This document shows positions 10,031-19,324 of a DNA stretch of 64,000 nt, piece by piece. The stretch comes from Prorocentrum cordatum. Taxonomy: Eukaryota > Sar > Dinophyceae > Prorocentrales > Prorocentraceae. Numbering within the stretch: position 1 is the stretch's first letter; the number at the start of each line of letters is the position of its first letter. The stretch lies in the NCBI GenBank assembly GCA_963575745.1, contig CAUYUJ010009447.1:193684-257683 (forward strand), given 5' to 3'. Position numbers and translations under genes: made by a program. Below the pieces are notes generated by a model, which made no database searches, was not told the DNA's origin, and saw nothing but the letters and a program-made list of their open reading frames with translations.

Positions 10031-12290
10031 CTCGCCAGCGCATCACCCTGTTGAGGCGCGTGATCTCCTTTGCGTCGGTAGGCGCCGGCCCGAGCACGCC
10101 CCTGTCCTTCACGATGAACTTCGTCTTCAGGGCCTCGCAGATCGACTCCGTCCCGTCCCGAGAGCCCTCGAGCACGAAGTCGTCGCCGTGGTGGAAGAAG
10201 CTCACCTGGAGGTCCTTGTGGCAGTACGCGCAAGGCGAGAAGGCCGACTGGTCACAGCCAGCACCGATGACCGTCTCGGCGGTCGTGAGCTCGAAGTTCT
10301 GGCCAGCGTCGCGCGTCCCGTAGAGCGCCATCCGCAGAAGCCCACACGTGCCGATCTCCTGCGACATCGGATCCTCCTCTGGAAGCTTGATGTAGACCGC
10401 CCTCTTGATCTCACAGTGCGGGTGCGCCCGCGAGATGTCCAGGAAGCGCAGCACGCGGCCCTCGGACGGGTCGCTCGACATCGCCATGCTGCAGATGAGC
10501 CGAAGGCACTCTAGCGGCGGGGTCGCCGCAAACACCGCGCCGATGTCGTCCCCGGCGATGGCGCTCTGCGCCTTGGTCTCCTGCACGACGAGCCTGGATC
10601 TGCAATCCGGCCGGTCCGTGTCGCCCTTGTCGATATCAACCCAGCGCACACTGAGAGGCCTCCGTCCAAGCTCGCGCTGACAGTCCTCCTCCCTCGCGTA
10701 GACCCACGCGCCAAGCTGCGCCATGAAATCCATCTCCAGGCGCCTCGCGGCCTTCACCCGCGTGGAGTCCAGCGGGAGGCCGGTGAGGTCGTCGTAGAAC
10801 TCGGTCCTCAGCGTGTCGCGCCACTTCCCGACGAAGTCCTTCAGGCTGATCTCCTCGTCGTCCACGTTCGGCCCAGCATCCAGGGCCGAATGCGTAAGCA
10901 CCTTCTTGTTGCTAAGGTGACGGCGGAGGCCACGGAGGATGGCGCGGAGGAGCTTGACCGGGTACCTCTCCGCCACGCGCATGTTGCGGCCGACAAAGGT
11001 GGAATGCTCGTGGCGGCTGCCAATGCCAGTATCATTGGGGCAGCGCTTGCAGACCTCATCCAACACCTCCTTGTTATTACTCATCCACCCTGTCGGCTTC
11101 TTGGCGAGCCTGTCGCCGTGCGCGTCAGCAACCACCAGGCCGAACGCGCGCTGGTCGCCTCGCCCGACCGCGACACCCGGGAGAGCCATCACATCCTTCA
11201 CGATGTCCAGGTCCCAGCTGTCCGCGCTCCAGGGGTGCTCGTGCAAGAACGTGCGGTCGTGCTTCACCTGCAGCGTGTAGAGCTCCATCACGAACCTCAA
11301 GTGCTCGTGCCCGATGGCGTAGGCCTCACGCTGCTTCTCCGTGTCCTCGTTCAGGTACTTCAGCATGGAGAACGGCGCGCAGCGAGGACTGCCCAAGGGG
11401 AAGTACACCTCGAAGTGCTCGATCAGCTCCCGGCACTGTCGCTGCTGCTGGCGGTCGGTCAGGCCCCAGCCAACCCTCAGGTCGAACGAGCCGCCGTGGA
11501 CCAGACCGAAGAGGGGGGCAAAGCCCACGAGCCTATTCGGGCAGAAGACCTCCATCACATCGGCCTTGCGCCCGCTGTAGCCGAGGGAGAGCAGGAGGGC
11601 ACCGATCTCCTCCTGCATGTTGTCGTCGCCAGGGTCGTGTGGTGCCGGAGCCATCGCCGCGTCAGCCGCCGCCGCGGCCTCGGGTGCTGGCGGCACCTGC
11701 TGAGCTGGGGCTGGACCGCCACTGCCTGACGAGCCGCCCTCTTGATAGACAGGCCCGGCGACGTCAGTGCGATGCCGCTTCCGCTCACGGGCATCCTCGA
11801 GCCTCTGCTTTGCCTCCTCGTCGTCCTGCATCGCCTGCTCGATCCGAGCGCGGCACTCGGCTGAGCGAGCCTGCGCCCGGGCGCCGTTGAGGATCGCGGC
11901 GCAGCCGTAGCAGCCCGGGGAGAGCCCGCACTTCGCGATCTCGACGTCCTTCCTGATGTAGACGGCCCGCGGCCCTGCTGGTGGTCGCCCGACTCGGAGA
12001 GCCCGGGGCGGGAGGTCCCCAGCCTCAGGGATGGGCGCCAGAGGTCCGCCCACAGGCGCGACCGGCGCTGGCACCGGCGCTCGGATCTCGATGGCCACCG
12101 GCACTTCGTCCACCTCTACGTCCGTCGGCACCGGCGCCCACGGCTTCCCCACGAGGCAGTTCAGCAGGTCCTTGTCGGCCCGCTGCTCGACCGTCAACCG
12201 CTTGAAGGTCCTGGCCCGTAGCGCGCCCCACTCCGTGCCAATGTAGACCTCGTCCGTCCGAAGCGTGGGCCCCAGATAGAGCCCAGCGAG
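9970..12290 (-). pseudogene. Copia reverse transcriptase region
   Basis: Minus-strand frame of 769 codons from an internal ATG at 12197; the frame itself opens after a frameshift near 12290. Residues ~30-200 form a Pro/Ala/Arg-rich linker between integrase and RT. The RT domain occupies roughly residues 530-700: VRWVDIDKGD and RSRLVVQETK correspond to the entry motifs, LRFLDISRAHPH carries the first catalytic Asp (D587), LLRMALYGTRDAGQNFE is the copia LYGL-like motif, and HHGDDFVLEG holds the catalytic Asp pair (672-673). A ~300-residue region before the RT (about 205-500) is conserved-looking but unidentified. Frame is lost near 10030 before RNase H. Frameshift mutations or consensus errors are both possible. 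Confidence 0.93.
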
Positions 12291-13402
12291 GAACTAGGGC
12301 CTTCTCCGAGAAGCAAGCCAGGTCCTTGTTGAAGGGGCGGCCGTGCCGAAGCTCCCAAGCCGTGCGGCCGTCGGCGCCCCGCCTGCCCAGGTTGATGGAC
12401 ATGGCTGCGAACTCGACCATCCACGGGGTGCTCGACGCCAATGCTCACGCCGTGGAGGTCGCCCACCTGCGCCCGCACCGTCCTCACCTTGGCCTTGACC
12501 TCGCGCACCGCGTGCTCGGCCAGGCCGTTGCCCTGGGAGTCGCCGACCGCGCTCTCCTCGGGCACCGTCTCGATGCCGCACTCCTCCTTGAGCTTGGCCC
12601 CGATGCGGGTCTTCAGGGCGACGAGCGGCGCCTCGCCGTCTGAGCGGAAGACGAAGCGCTTGTGACCAGCCGATGCCAGCCTCCTGGACCACGACTTTGC
12701 CGGCCAGGGATGCTGCGTGCCCTTAGCTGGGACCACCGACGCGTGGAACCAACGCTGCTTCGAATCTTTCCCGATCAGCAGCGGCGCGGCGTCCTCTCGT
12801 TCACCGAGGTAGCCGTAGTCGATGCCAACCACCGCGAGCGCCGACTCCTGGCGGTCCTTCGTCTGATGGCCTGCGGACAGGCCTCTGCCGGAGACGCACT
12901 CCCGGCGCCATGCCCTGTAGGGCTCGTGCAGCACCTCGTGCGCGGCTCGCTCGGCCGCCGTCGGCGCTGCGGGCTCCCTCGCCGGCCGTGCCGGCGGGCC
13001 CTCCGCGACCTCCTCGTGAGCCGCGCCTGGCTGGCCGGCTTCGCCCTCGGGAGGCTCGTGGCCTGCCACCTCGACCGGGCAGACCTCCGGCACGCACGGG
13101 TCGACGTGCATATCCATCTCGTAGACCTTGTTCCCGCGGCAGAACTTGACAACGTCTCCGCTGGTCTTGTGGCACGCGTAGCTAATGTCCTGCCCGCCCT
13201 CCGAGTCGAAGACGAGCCGACGGCCAGAGTCGTCCATCTCCGCGACGCTCAGCAACGGCTTGCTGATGTCCGCCACCCTGAACTTGGCAGCGCGTGCCTG
13301 AGAAGCCCCAGGCATCGTCCCCACGAGGATCTTCTCGCCCTCGTCGTTCACGTAGTGGCCAAAGGCGGTCTTGTACGAGATCGCCTGGCCGCCCTCGTGC
13401 AC
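12194..13402 (-). pseudogene. Copia integrase domain
   Basis: Same frame as gag-protease, directly after the TAA at 13406-13408. Numbering from the ATG at 13402: a GAG-pre-integrase-like zinc region lies at about 150-180 (HEVLHEPYRAWRREC), where the first Cys expected of the HHCC finger is Arg. The integrase core has VGIDYG (D195), FRSDGE (D255) and GNGLAEHAV (E296), the D,D,E triad, with 40 residues between the second Asp and the Glu. The frame shifts near 12425 (after GVSIGVEHP) into another frame that reads sensibly to about 12290 (MVEFAAMSINLGRRG), then shifts again into the RT frame. The tail of this ORF past residue ~330 is therefore out of frame. Confidence 0.92.
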
Positions 13403-13405
13403 CGG

Positions 13406-14839
13406 TTAGTCCGTGCGCGAGCCACGCGGCAGCACCGATGCCGCCGCACACGAGTCGATGCCCACACGCAAGATGCCGTTGAGCTCGACCTCCTCCGCAT
13501 CCGAGTTGCCGTGGATCGCGTTCAGGTCCAGGGCCGCGCCGGTCGCAGAGTCGACCACGTCCGCCTTGTCCGGCCCCGGGTCGTAGATGCTGAGGGAGTG
13601 GAGGTTCGCGAACGGGTAGCTGACCTGCTCGTCCGCGTCGCCCAGGTAGAGTGCTGCGACCTGTCGAGAGCTCGTGCCGGACATCGCCGTCGCCGGACTC
13701 AGCCTCGTAGTCGCAGCCGTCGAGATAGAGCTGGCCGCCGATGGCACGGTCGTACTCGTCGACTGGGAGGCGTTGATGCGAGCCAGCGTCTGCTCCATGC
13801 TCGCCAACGTCCCCCTGCGCTTGCTCGGGCATTCGCGCTGGGTGCGGCCGCGACCGCCGCAGCCCCAGCAGAGTGGCCCGAGCTGCTGACCATGTGACTT
13901 GCTGCTGGTCTTGCTCTTGCCGTCGGACTTGGACTTGCCCTTGCTGTCGCCCTTGCTCCAGCCCTTGCCACTGGACTTGCTCTTGCCCTTGCCGTCGCCC
14001 TTGAACCTGCCCCTGCCGTCACCCTTGGTGAACGCGCTCAGGTCCATGGGCGCGGGCACCCGGGCGATGGCGCTCTGGGCACGGCGGACGTCGGTGACCT
14101 CACGTCGGAAGTCCTGCCACTCCACCAGCCTGGTCGCATTGAGCAAGAGGTGCTGGCGTAGAGGGCCTTCCTCGAGCTGCCGAAGGACGATGCCGATCCT
14201 CATAGAGGCTGTGATGGCCTCGCCGCTCCTCTGCTCGTATCTGAGGAGCTCTCGCTCGAACGGCGCCAGCCGGTCCTCGACATCGCCAGTGAACGAGAAG
14301 TTCAGGAGGTTCAGCAGCTGCCCCGCGATGCGGGACCTCGCATTCGGTTCGTAGTATTCGACCAGCTTGCGCCAAGCCTGGAAGCCCTCATTCTCGCCAG
14401 CATTCACGATCGTCGTCAGGGGATGTCGCCGGCAGAGGAGGAGCAAGATGTAATTCAGCTGCTGCGAGGCCTGCCTCATGTTCCCCTCGAGGAAGTCATC
14501 GTTCTGAACTGAGGCCTCGTCCGCGCTCTCTGCCAGTCGCATCCCTGCCAGCAAGTCGGCGTTCACGACGCCACAGTACGCCTTGAAGATCACCTTCCAA
14601 TCGTTCCACTTGTGCTCCTCGCCCGTGAACGCGTCTGGTTTGCCCAGCGTGCGAGTGTCCACGAGCGACTCGGCTCGAGGCTGTAGCACAGGCCCGTCCA
14701 CCCGTGGTCTAGCCTCGGCCACACGGCCGAGCCGCTGCACCTCGGCCGTGAGATCGTTATCCCTCTGCTGGCGTCTCTGCAGCTCCTGGGCCAGCGCTAT
14801 CATCTGCTGCTCTAGAGCCTGCACGCGCTCCTCCGCCAT
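13406..14839 (-). CDS. Copia gag-protease polyprotein
   Basis: 477 codons from the ATG at 14839. Residues 1-40 are a predicted coiled coil (Gln/Arg/Leu heptads); 65-270 resemble the copia gag capsid domain, including WNDWKVIFKAYC and YEPNARSRIAGQLLNLL; 285-318 are a Lys/Ser/Gly-rich basic stretch. A zinc-knuckle-like motif at 324-337 has spacing CX2CX4(R)X4C, with Arg where the retroviral His is expected. Near the end, VGIDSCAAASVLP (D462) is the aspartic protease active site, with Cys in place of the usual Gly of D-S-G. The frame stops at TAA 13406-13408, and integrase follows in the same frame, so the stop is either a nonsense mutation or a readthrough point. Confidence 0.9.
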   Translation of the reverse strand: MAEERVQALEQQMIALAQELQRRQQRDNDLTAEVQRLGRVAEARPRVDGPVLQPRAESLVDTRTLGKPDAFTGEEHKWNDWKVIFKAYCGVVNADLLAGMRLAESADEASVQNDDFLEGNMRQASQQLNYILLLLCRRHPLTTIVNAGENEGFQAWRKLVEYYEPNARSRIAGQLLNLLNFSFTGDVEDRLAPFERELLRYEQRSGEAITASMRIGIVLRQLEEGPLRQHLLLNATRLVEWQDFRREVTDVRRAQSAIARVPAPMDLSAFTKGDGRGRFKGDGKGKSKSSGKGWSKGDSKGKSKSDGKSKTSSKSHGQQLGPLCWGCGGRGRTQRECPSKRRGTLASMEQTLARINASQSTSTTVPSAASSISTAATTRLSPATAMSGTSSRQVAALYLGDADEQVSYPFANLHSLSIYDPGPDKADVVDSATGAALDLNAIHGNSDAEEVELNGILRVGIDSCAAASVLPRGSRTD

Positions 14840-14840
14840 C

Positions 14841-15140
14841 TCAGCGGCGGTTCGCGCGCAGCTTCGTGAAATCCTTCAGGTGCTGGCCCAGCGCTGCCCA
14901 GGTCCTCCTCAGCCTGAACAGCTTGCGTAGCTGCCTCGCCACTCTCCTCCAGCCTCGATGGACCTCGACGAGCTCCCACTCGTCGCCCTCGCTGGAGCTG
15001 GGCCCGGCAGGCCCTGCTGCGGCTCCCGCGCCGGCGGCCGGCCCCAGGCTGCTGGGGCTCTCCGCGCCGCTGGCGGGAGAGGGAGCCGCGGAGCCCGACC
15101 CTGTGGACTGGGAGGGTCGGGACCACGGCTCCGCTACCAT
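14841..15140 (-). CDS. Short leader ORF of copia element, start codon spans LTR/primer-site junction
   Basis: A 99-codon frame whose ATG is formed by the final A of the 5' LTR (15140) and the first TG of the primer-binding site. It ends at TGA 14841-14843, one base before the gag ATG at 14839, in a different frame. The first ~65 residues are Ser/Ala/Gly/Pro-rich; the last ~40 (DEWELVEVHRGWRR and RLRRTWAALGQHLKDF) look like a helical, protein-like segment. It could be an authentic small protein, an N-terminal gag segment separated by a frameshift, or chance. Confidence 0.35.
   Translation of the reverse strand: MVAEPWSRPSQSTGSGSAAPSPASGAESPSSLGPAAGAGAAAGPAGPSSSEGDEWELVEVHRGWRRVARQLRKLFRLRRTWAALGQHLKDFTKLRANRR
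15121..15139 (-). promoter_or_regulatory. Primer-binding site of copia element
   Basis: Minus-strand TGGTAGCGGAGCC starts immediately after the 5' LTR. It is complementary to a tRNA 3' end ...GGCUCCGCUACCA and resembles the initiator-Met tRNA sites common in copia elements, differing at an internal position from the plant and animal versions. Confidence 0.85.
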
Positions 15141-15234
15141 GGCGAGATCTTTTCTTCGGATGCTTGCCTTCAGCCATACCAGCAATGGCATGATCTCTCA
15201 CAGTAAACCTGCTGGGGGTCTCTGGATTCCTGCA
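15140..15234 (-). repeat. 5' LTR of copia element (95 bp)
   Basis: TG...CA ended on the minus strand, 93 of 95 positions identical to the 3' LTR, flanked outside by CATAG. Confidence 0.95.
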
Positions 15235-15239
15235 CATAG

Positions 15240-15390
15240 TCAAGGCATCTTCAAAATACTCAGAAACTTTTAGATAATCAGAACATGCGCAGAAATGTTC
15301 AAGCATAGTCGACAAATCGTCCCCAGACTATACGTTTACTATTTCTGATATTCCTCCTGTAGAGGGACAGGCCCGACCTGAGCATCGGCC
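15240..15390 (+). repeat. Right half of dispersed repeat A
   Basis: Contains CATAGTCGACAAATCGTCCCC and CTCCTGTAGAGGGACAGGC. A diverged copy sits at 50905-51050 (with ACAAATCATCCCCAG and CTCCTGTAGAAGGACAGGC) in the same orientation. The copia element is inserted in this copy. Confidence 0.6.
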
Positions 15391-15599
15391 TCGGAAGGGG
15401 ATTATCGGCACGGGGGCGACACATCGCCGAAAGCTCGGCAATTGGCCCCGATAACACATTCGCACGTTCCTCAGATGGGTGGGCCAGGAAGTTTTCATCG
15501 GCGATGACTGGTCGATTCGGCTACGAAAGGGCCATGGTGTCCTTACGGGTGATTGCCAATGTTGCTGTCTGGCGTCTTCAGGGGTTACCCTGTTCGAAA

Positions 15600-15855
15600 C
15601 ATCAGCGAAATTTGCGGCGGGTCAGTCCAGACCGGGGTCAATCCAGACCCGGGTCAGTCAGGCTTTGCAGAATCCTGCAATATCCTGCGAGATCATGCAC
15701 CCAAGCCCGGGTCAATGCGAAGGATCTTGCAGGATCCTGCAGGATCCTGCGCCCAAGCCCTGATCAATGCGGCCCTGGCCCTGCAGGATCCTGCAAGATC
15801 CCGCGCTCTGGCTGACCCCCGTTTGCATTGACCCCCGTCTCAAGGCTCCCGAGCT
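15600..15855 (+). repeat. Dispersed repeat B, copy 1
   Basis: Begins with GTCAATCCAGACCCGGGTCAG, contains several partly palindromic GATCCTGCAGGATCCTGCA motifs, and ends in CTGACCCCCGTTTGCATTGAC followed by CCCGTCTC. A colinear, clearly homologous copy is at 52575-52805. Confidence 0.8.
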
Positions 15856-15859
15856 GAGC

Positions 15860-17210
15860 CACTTCCCAGCGCCGCCGGGGAGTGGCCCTCTTCGGCGGGG
15901 ATGGGCCCAGCCCGCCAGGGAGTGACCCGCCGCCTCCGCCGCCCCCGCCCCTGCCCCCGCCGCCTCCGCCCCCGCCGCCTCCACCCCCGAGAAGCGCCGG
16001 TTTGCTCCCCCCCCCTCCCCCCCCTTGCGGGGTGGCTATGGAGTCCTCACGGTGATGAACGATCGATCCGGGGCCGATGCGTCCCCCCCTCCCGAGCCTG
16101 CCCCCCCGTGACGTTACTCCTGATAGCTATTTGTTGACGGCCCCGGGAACCGCAAACGCTGAGAAACCTCAGGTTCGATGCTTGCCACATCCTTTGGCGA
16201 TCTTGGTGCGAATTCCATTCCCCATTGAAGGGGGAAGAAAGCGCGCAGCGTGTGCGGTTCACGTCCGTGCCGTTTCGTCTTCTTCCGGGGGTTGATGTGA
16301 TTCGCGTTAAAAGGACCCTAACTCTATGGGAGGGGACCCAAGTCGGAAGGGCCAAAAACATCAGGGATAATAGGGGTCCTTTCTGCAGATGTATCTCATA
16401 TCTAGTCACGCCGCCCAGACCGATGATCCCGACTGCAAAGACGGGAACCTCAGTGAGGCCATGTCTTTTCTGTCTGTCATGGTCAGGGGCTCTGTTATCC
16501 CCGACGAATGGTACCCCAACCCGGCCAAGGCGACTCGCAAGTTGCCCGCTGTCGGTCCTTGAGAGGGCACCGCGGCCGCAGCGTTTGCGGGACTGCGACT
16601 GCGGGGTCTGGTCCCAGGTCGTTTCTCTGAAAGGCGGTTTGCTGAGCGGGGGTGCTGACGCTAAGCGACGCTAAGTCTTTGTTTTCGCATCGGTTCCCAA
16701 ACGCTAGCGCTCGCTAGTGCACTGTAAATACAAAATTCCGAGGACGCACAAGGCTCCCATGATAGAGGGAGACAACTACATAAACATCGTTGTTCGAACG
16801 TCCGCGTGGATTTCCTGGATCTGCGCTGGAACTCCCTCCCTCGCGCGCGGAGAGCGCCGGGGGCGGCTCCAGAGGCGCCGCCAGTATGGGGCTCCAGCGC
16901 AGATCAAACAAATCCGCGCGGACCGTTCAGCGATTATATTTGTGCCGTTTCTCCTTCTCAGGCATGAGTTGCTACAGAAGAGAAGTCCCCCCGTGGAACT
17001 GCCTGGCGCAGCGGATGGAGATACCCATCTAGGAGAGAGCGTGATCCACCGCCGCTTTACTATGGAAAATTCCCCCCTCCTTCCTGCGGAACACGGGGGT
17101 CCCCCCTCCTCCGAAAATCCACCCTCACCCCACCTCTGCTCGATCCCCTCTCCCCCCCCTTCTCCCTTCCCCTGCCCCCCCCCCCCCCCCTAACCCCTCT
17201 CGCAAACACC
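15860..17210. other. No supported gene; C-rich tracts
   Basis: Includes CCGCC/CCCCG-rich DNA (15900-16030), a unique stretch 16050-16700 with no recognisable protein, GACGCTAAGCGACGCTAAG near 16655 (same motif as 50265-50372), and long C-runs at 17150-17195. Confidence 0.4.
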
Positions 17211-17214
17211 TCAC

Positions 17215-17330
17215 TGAGGGGTGTTCCCCCTCTCGCAAAAAGCGGGGGGGGGCACTACCGGTTCGAACCCCCCCGCCCTCCAGAAAACCGGGAGGGTCAC
17301 TACCGGTTCGAGCCCCCCCCCCTCGCCGCC
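17215..17330 (+). repeat. ~47-bp units flanking minisatellite, left side
   Basis: Two units, each with CACTACCGGTTCGARCCCCC preceded by a short A-run and a G-run. They recur in inverted orientation on the far side of the minisatellite at 18435-18640. Confidence 0.75.
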
Positions 17331-17344
17331 GGCAAACGACTCCC

Positions 17345-18410
17345 GGGTCCCCACCACCGTCCTCACCACCTCTCTCACCACTATCCCCACCACCACAATC
17401 CCCACCACTGTCCCACCGTCCCCACTGTCCCCACTGTCCCCGCCAGTGCCCCCACCACTGTCACAATGTCCCCACTGTCCCCGCCACAGCCCCCACCACG
17501 GTCTCACTCTCCGCACTGTCCCCACTGCCCCCACCACTGTCCCACTGTCCCCTCTGTCCCCACCACTGTTCCACTGTCTCCACTATCCCCACCGCTGTCC
17601 CACTAAGCTGTCCCACTGTTCCCACCACTGTCCCACTGTCCCCACCAGTGTCCCCACCGTCCCACTGTCCCATTGTCCCACCACCGTCCTCACCACCGCC
17701 CTCACCACTGTCTCCACCACCACCGTCGCCACCACTGTCCCTCTGTCCCCAGTCCCCACCACTGTCCCACTGTCCCCTCGCCACTATCCCCACCACCACC
17801 GTCCCCACCACTGTCCCACTGTCCCCATGCCCCCAGCACTGTCGCACTGTCCTTACTCTTCCCACCACTGTCCCCACTGTCCCCGCCAGTGCCCCACCAC
17901 TGTCCCAGTGTCCCCACTGTCCCCACCACTGTCCCCACCACTATCCCACTCTCCCCACTGTCCCAACTGTCCCCACCACTGTCCCACTGTCCCCACTGTC
18001 CCCGCCACTGTCCCACTGTCCCCACTGACCCCGCCGCTGTCCCACTGTGCTGCCCACTGTGCCACTGTCCCCACCACTGACCCACAGTCCCCACTGTCCC
18101 CACCACACTCCCCACTGTACCACTGTCCCACCACCGTCCTCACCACTGTCCCAACCACCACCGTCCCCACCACTGTCCTCCTGCTGTCCCCACCACCACC
18201 CTGCCCACCACTGTTCCACTGTCCCCACTGTCCCCGCCACTGTCCCCACTGTCCCCACTAGTGCCCCCACCACTGTCGCACTGTCCCCACTGTTCCCGCC
18301 ACTGTCCCCATGACGGTCCCTCTCTCCCCACTGTCACCACTGTCCCCACCACGCTCCCACTGTCCCCACTCCCCACCGTCCCAACCACTGTCCCCACTAG
18401 TCACCCAGCC
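17345..18410 (+). repeat. CACTGTCCC(CAC) minisatellite (~1.07 kb)
   Basis: Tandem imperfect 9-12 bp units of CACTGTCCC, CACTGTCCCCAC and CACCACTGTCCC forming higher-order blocks. C-rich on plus, GTGGGGACAGTG on minus. All long frames through it are Pro/Ser/His/Thr (plus) or Gly/Asp/Thr/Val (minus) shadows. Confidence 0.95.
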
Positions 18411-18434
18411 AAAAAGGGGGAGGAGGGGGAGTCG

Positions 18435-18640
18435 TTGCGGCGAGAGGGGGGGGCTCGAACCGGTAGTGACCCCCCCCCCCAGTTTTCCAGGAGGGGGGCG
18501 GGGGGTCGAAGTGGTAGTGCCCCCCCTTTTCCCTTTTCGAAAACCGAGGGGGTTGGAACCCCCAGTGACCCCCTCGATTTTCGAGAGGAAGAGGGGCGAC
18601 GGGTGGGAAACCCCCAGTGACCCCCCCGGCTTTCTGCTAG
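18435..18640 (-). repeat. ~47-bp units flanking minisatellite, right side (inverted)
   Basis: Four diverged units such as GGGCTCGAACCGGTAGTGAC, then versions in which GGTAGTG decays to CCCAGTGACCCCC, each followed by CTTTTCGAAAACCG-type sequence. This is the reverse complement of the left flank. Confidence 0.75.
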
Positions 18641-18649
18641 CAGAGGGCC

Positions 18650-19028
18650 ATAGTTTTATCCATGTCCAATGCGCCTCTGGTTTCTGGGGCAAGGGGACCC
18701 AGAACCTCAAGACGTAGTACATCCGGCAACTCTTTTTTTTCCAATGCGTGGGCCCTGGCAGTCTGGACCACGACCTCAGAGGCCGAAAACCGTCCAAAAA
18801 CCGGCCGCTCCATTATGTTTCGGAGCGTCGGATCCCTGGGGATGCAAACCCGCCCGCACCTGCGGCACCGCCTGGAAACTGCACGCCAGCAGCCGCCTGC
18901 GAGCGCCGCCGCGGCCCGGGCGCGGAGGCATCGGCGCGCCCCCGCCCAGATGTCGCGGGCTCTGCCCGAGCCGAACGGCTGCGGCAGATTTTGCGCCAGG
19001 GTCGAGGTTGCCAGCGTGTGCCAGAAAA
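18650..19028. other. No supported gene
   Basis: Unique-looking sequence between the minisatellite flank and a hairpin. Several frames are open on both strands but none shows a family signature. Confidence 0.35.
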
Positions 19029-19172
19029 CAAACGGCACCACCCCACCTACGACCCCATGGGCCTTGGCAGGTATACCAGGGATTCTGGGTTCGGTTTTTG
19101 CGTGGTCTACGCTGCGGCCCCCGATGGGCCGTAGCGCAACGTGGTGGGCTGTAGGTGGGGTGGTGTCCTTTG
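19029..19172. repeat. Long-armed hairpin
   Basis: The 22-bp arm at 19029-19050 (containing GGCACCACCCCACCTAC) is the inverted partner of 19151-19172 (GTAGGTGGGGTGGTGTCC) with two mismatches and a ~100-base loop. It ends 2 bases before the composite unit starts. Confidence 0.7.
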
Positions 19173-19174
19173 TT

Positions 19175-19293
19175 CCCAACCATTATTTGGTGTTCGGTCC
19201 TCGTTTTGAACAGACAGCGCCCAAGTCATTCCTTCCTCCCGCCGCCCCCCCTCCCTCTCCCCATCATCAGCGTCACCGTCACCATCATCATCG

Positions 19294-19324
<31 letters not shown>
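19175..19324 (+). mobile_element. Composite unit 1, left end (leader, CCT tract, ATC tract)
   Basis: Starts CCCAACCATTATTTGGTGTT and continues GGTCCTCGTTTTGAACAGAC, then a CCT-rich tract and an ATC microsatellite (about 19280-19324). The same leader opens units 2 (28272) and 3 (29874). The flank TTTGTT at 19169-19174 is matched by TTTGTT at 25570-25575 after the right end, so the two pieces look like one unit split by the retroelement between them. Confidence 0.6.

Larger units (their letters stand above)
8832..15234 (-). mobile_element. Ty1/copia-type LTR retrotransposon, structurally complete, coding region broken
   Basis: Minus-strand element of 6,403 bp. It is bounded by two 95-bp LTRs that begin TG and end CA and differ at only two positions. 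Identical 5-bp flanks CATAG (8827-8831 and 15235-15239) are a target-site duplication. A primer-binding site abuts the 5' LTR and a polypurine tract abuts the 3' LTR. Domain order is gag, protease, integrase, reverse transcriptase, RNase H; integrase before RT defines the copia superfamily. The reading frame is broken by an in-frame TAA at 13406-13408 and frameshifts near 12425, 12290 and 10030. Near-identical LTRs suggest recent insertion, so the lesions may be young, inherited by template copying, or assembly errors. The 95-bp LTRs are very short for this superfamily. Confidence 0.95.

Noticed and set aside
9834-14354. Plus-strand ORFs of up to 411 codons inside the copia element
   Set aside because: They are antisense shadows of gag-pol, which shows real catalytic motifs on the minus strand.
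17253-17318. tRNA gene suggested by the ACCGGTTCGAACC B-box-like core
   Set aside because: No A-box, acceptor stem or anticodon arm could be placed around it, and it recurs as a ~47-bp tandem unit.
17221-18273. Pro/Ser/His-rich 346-codon ORF
   Set aside because: Minisatellite shadow; the minus strand is equally open as Gly/Asp/Thr repeats.
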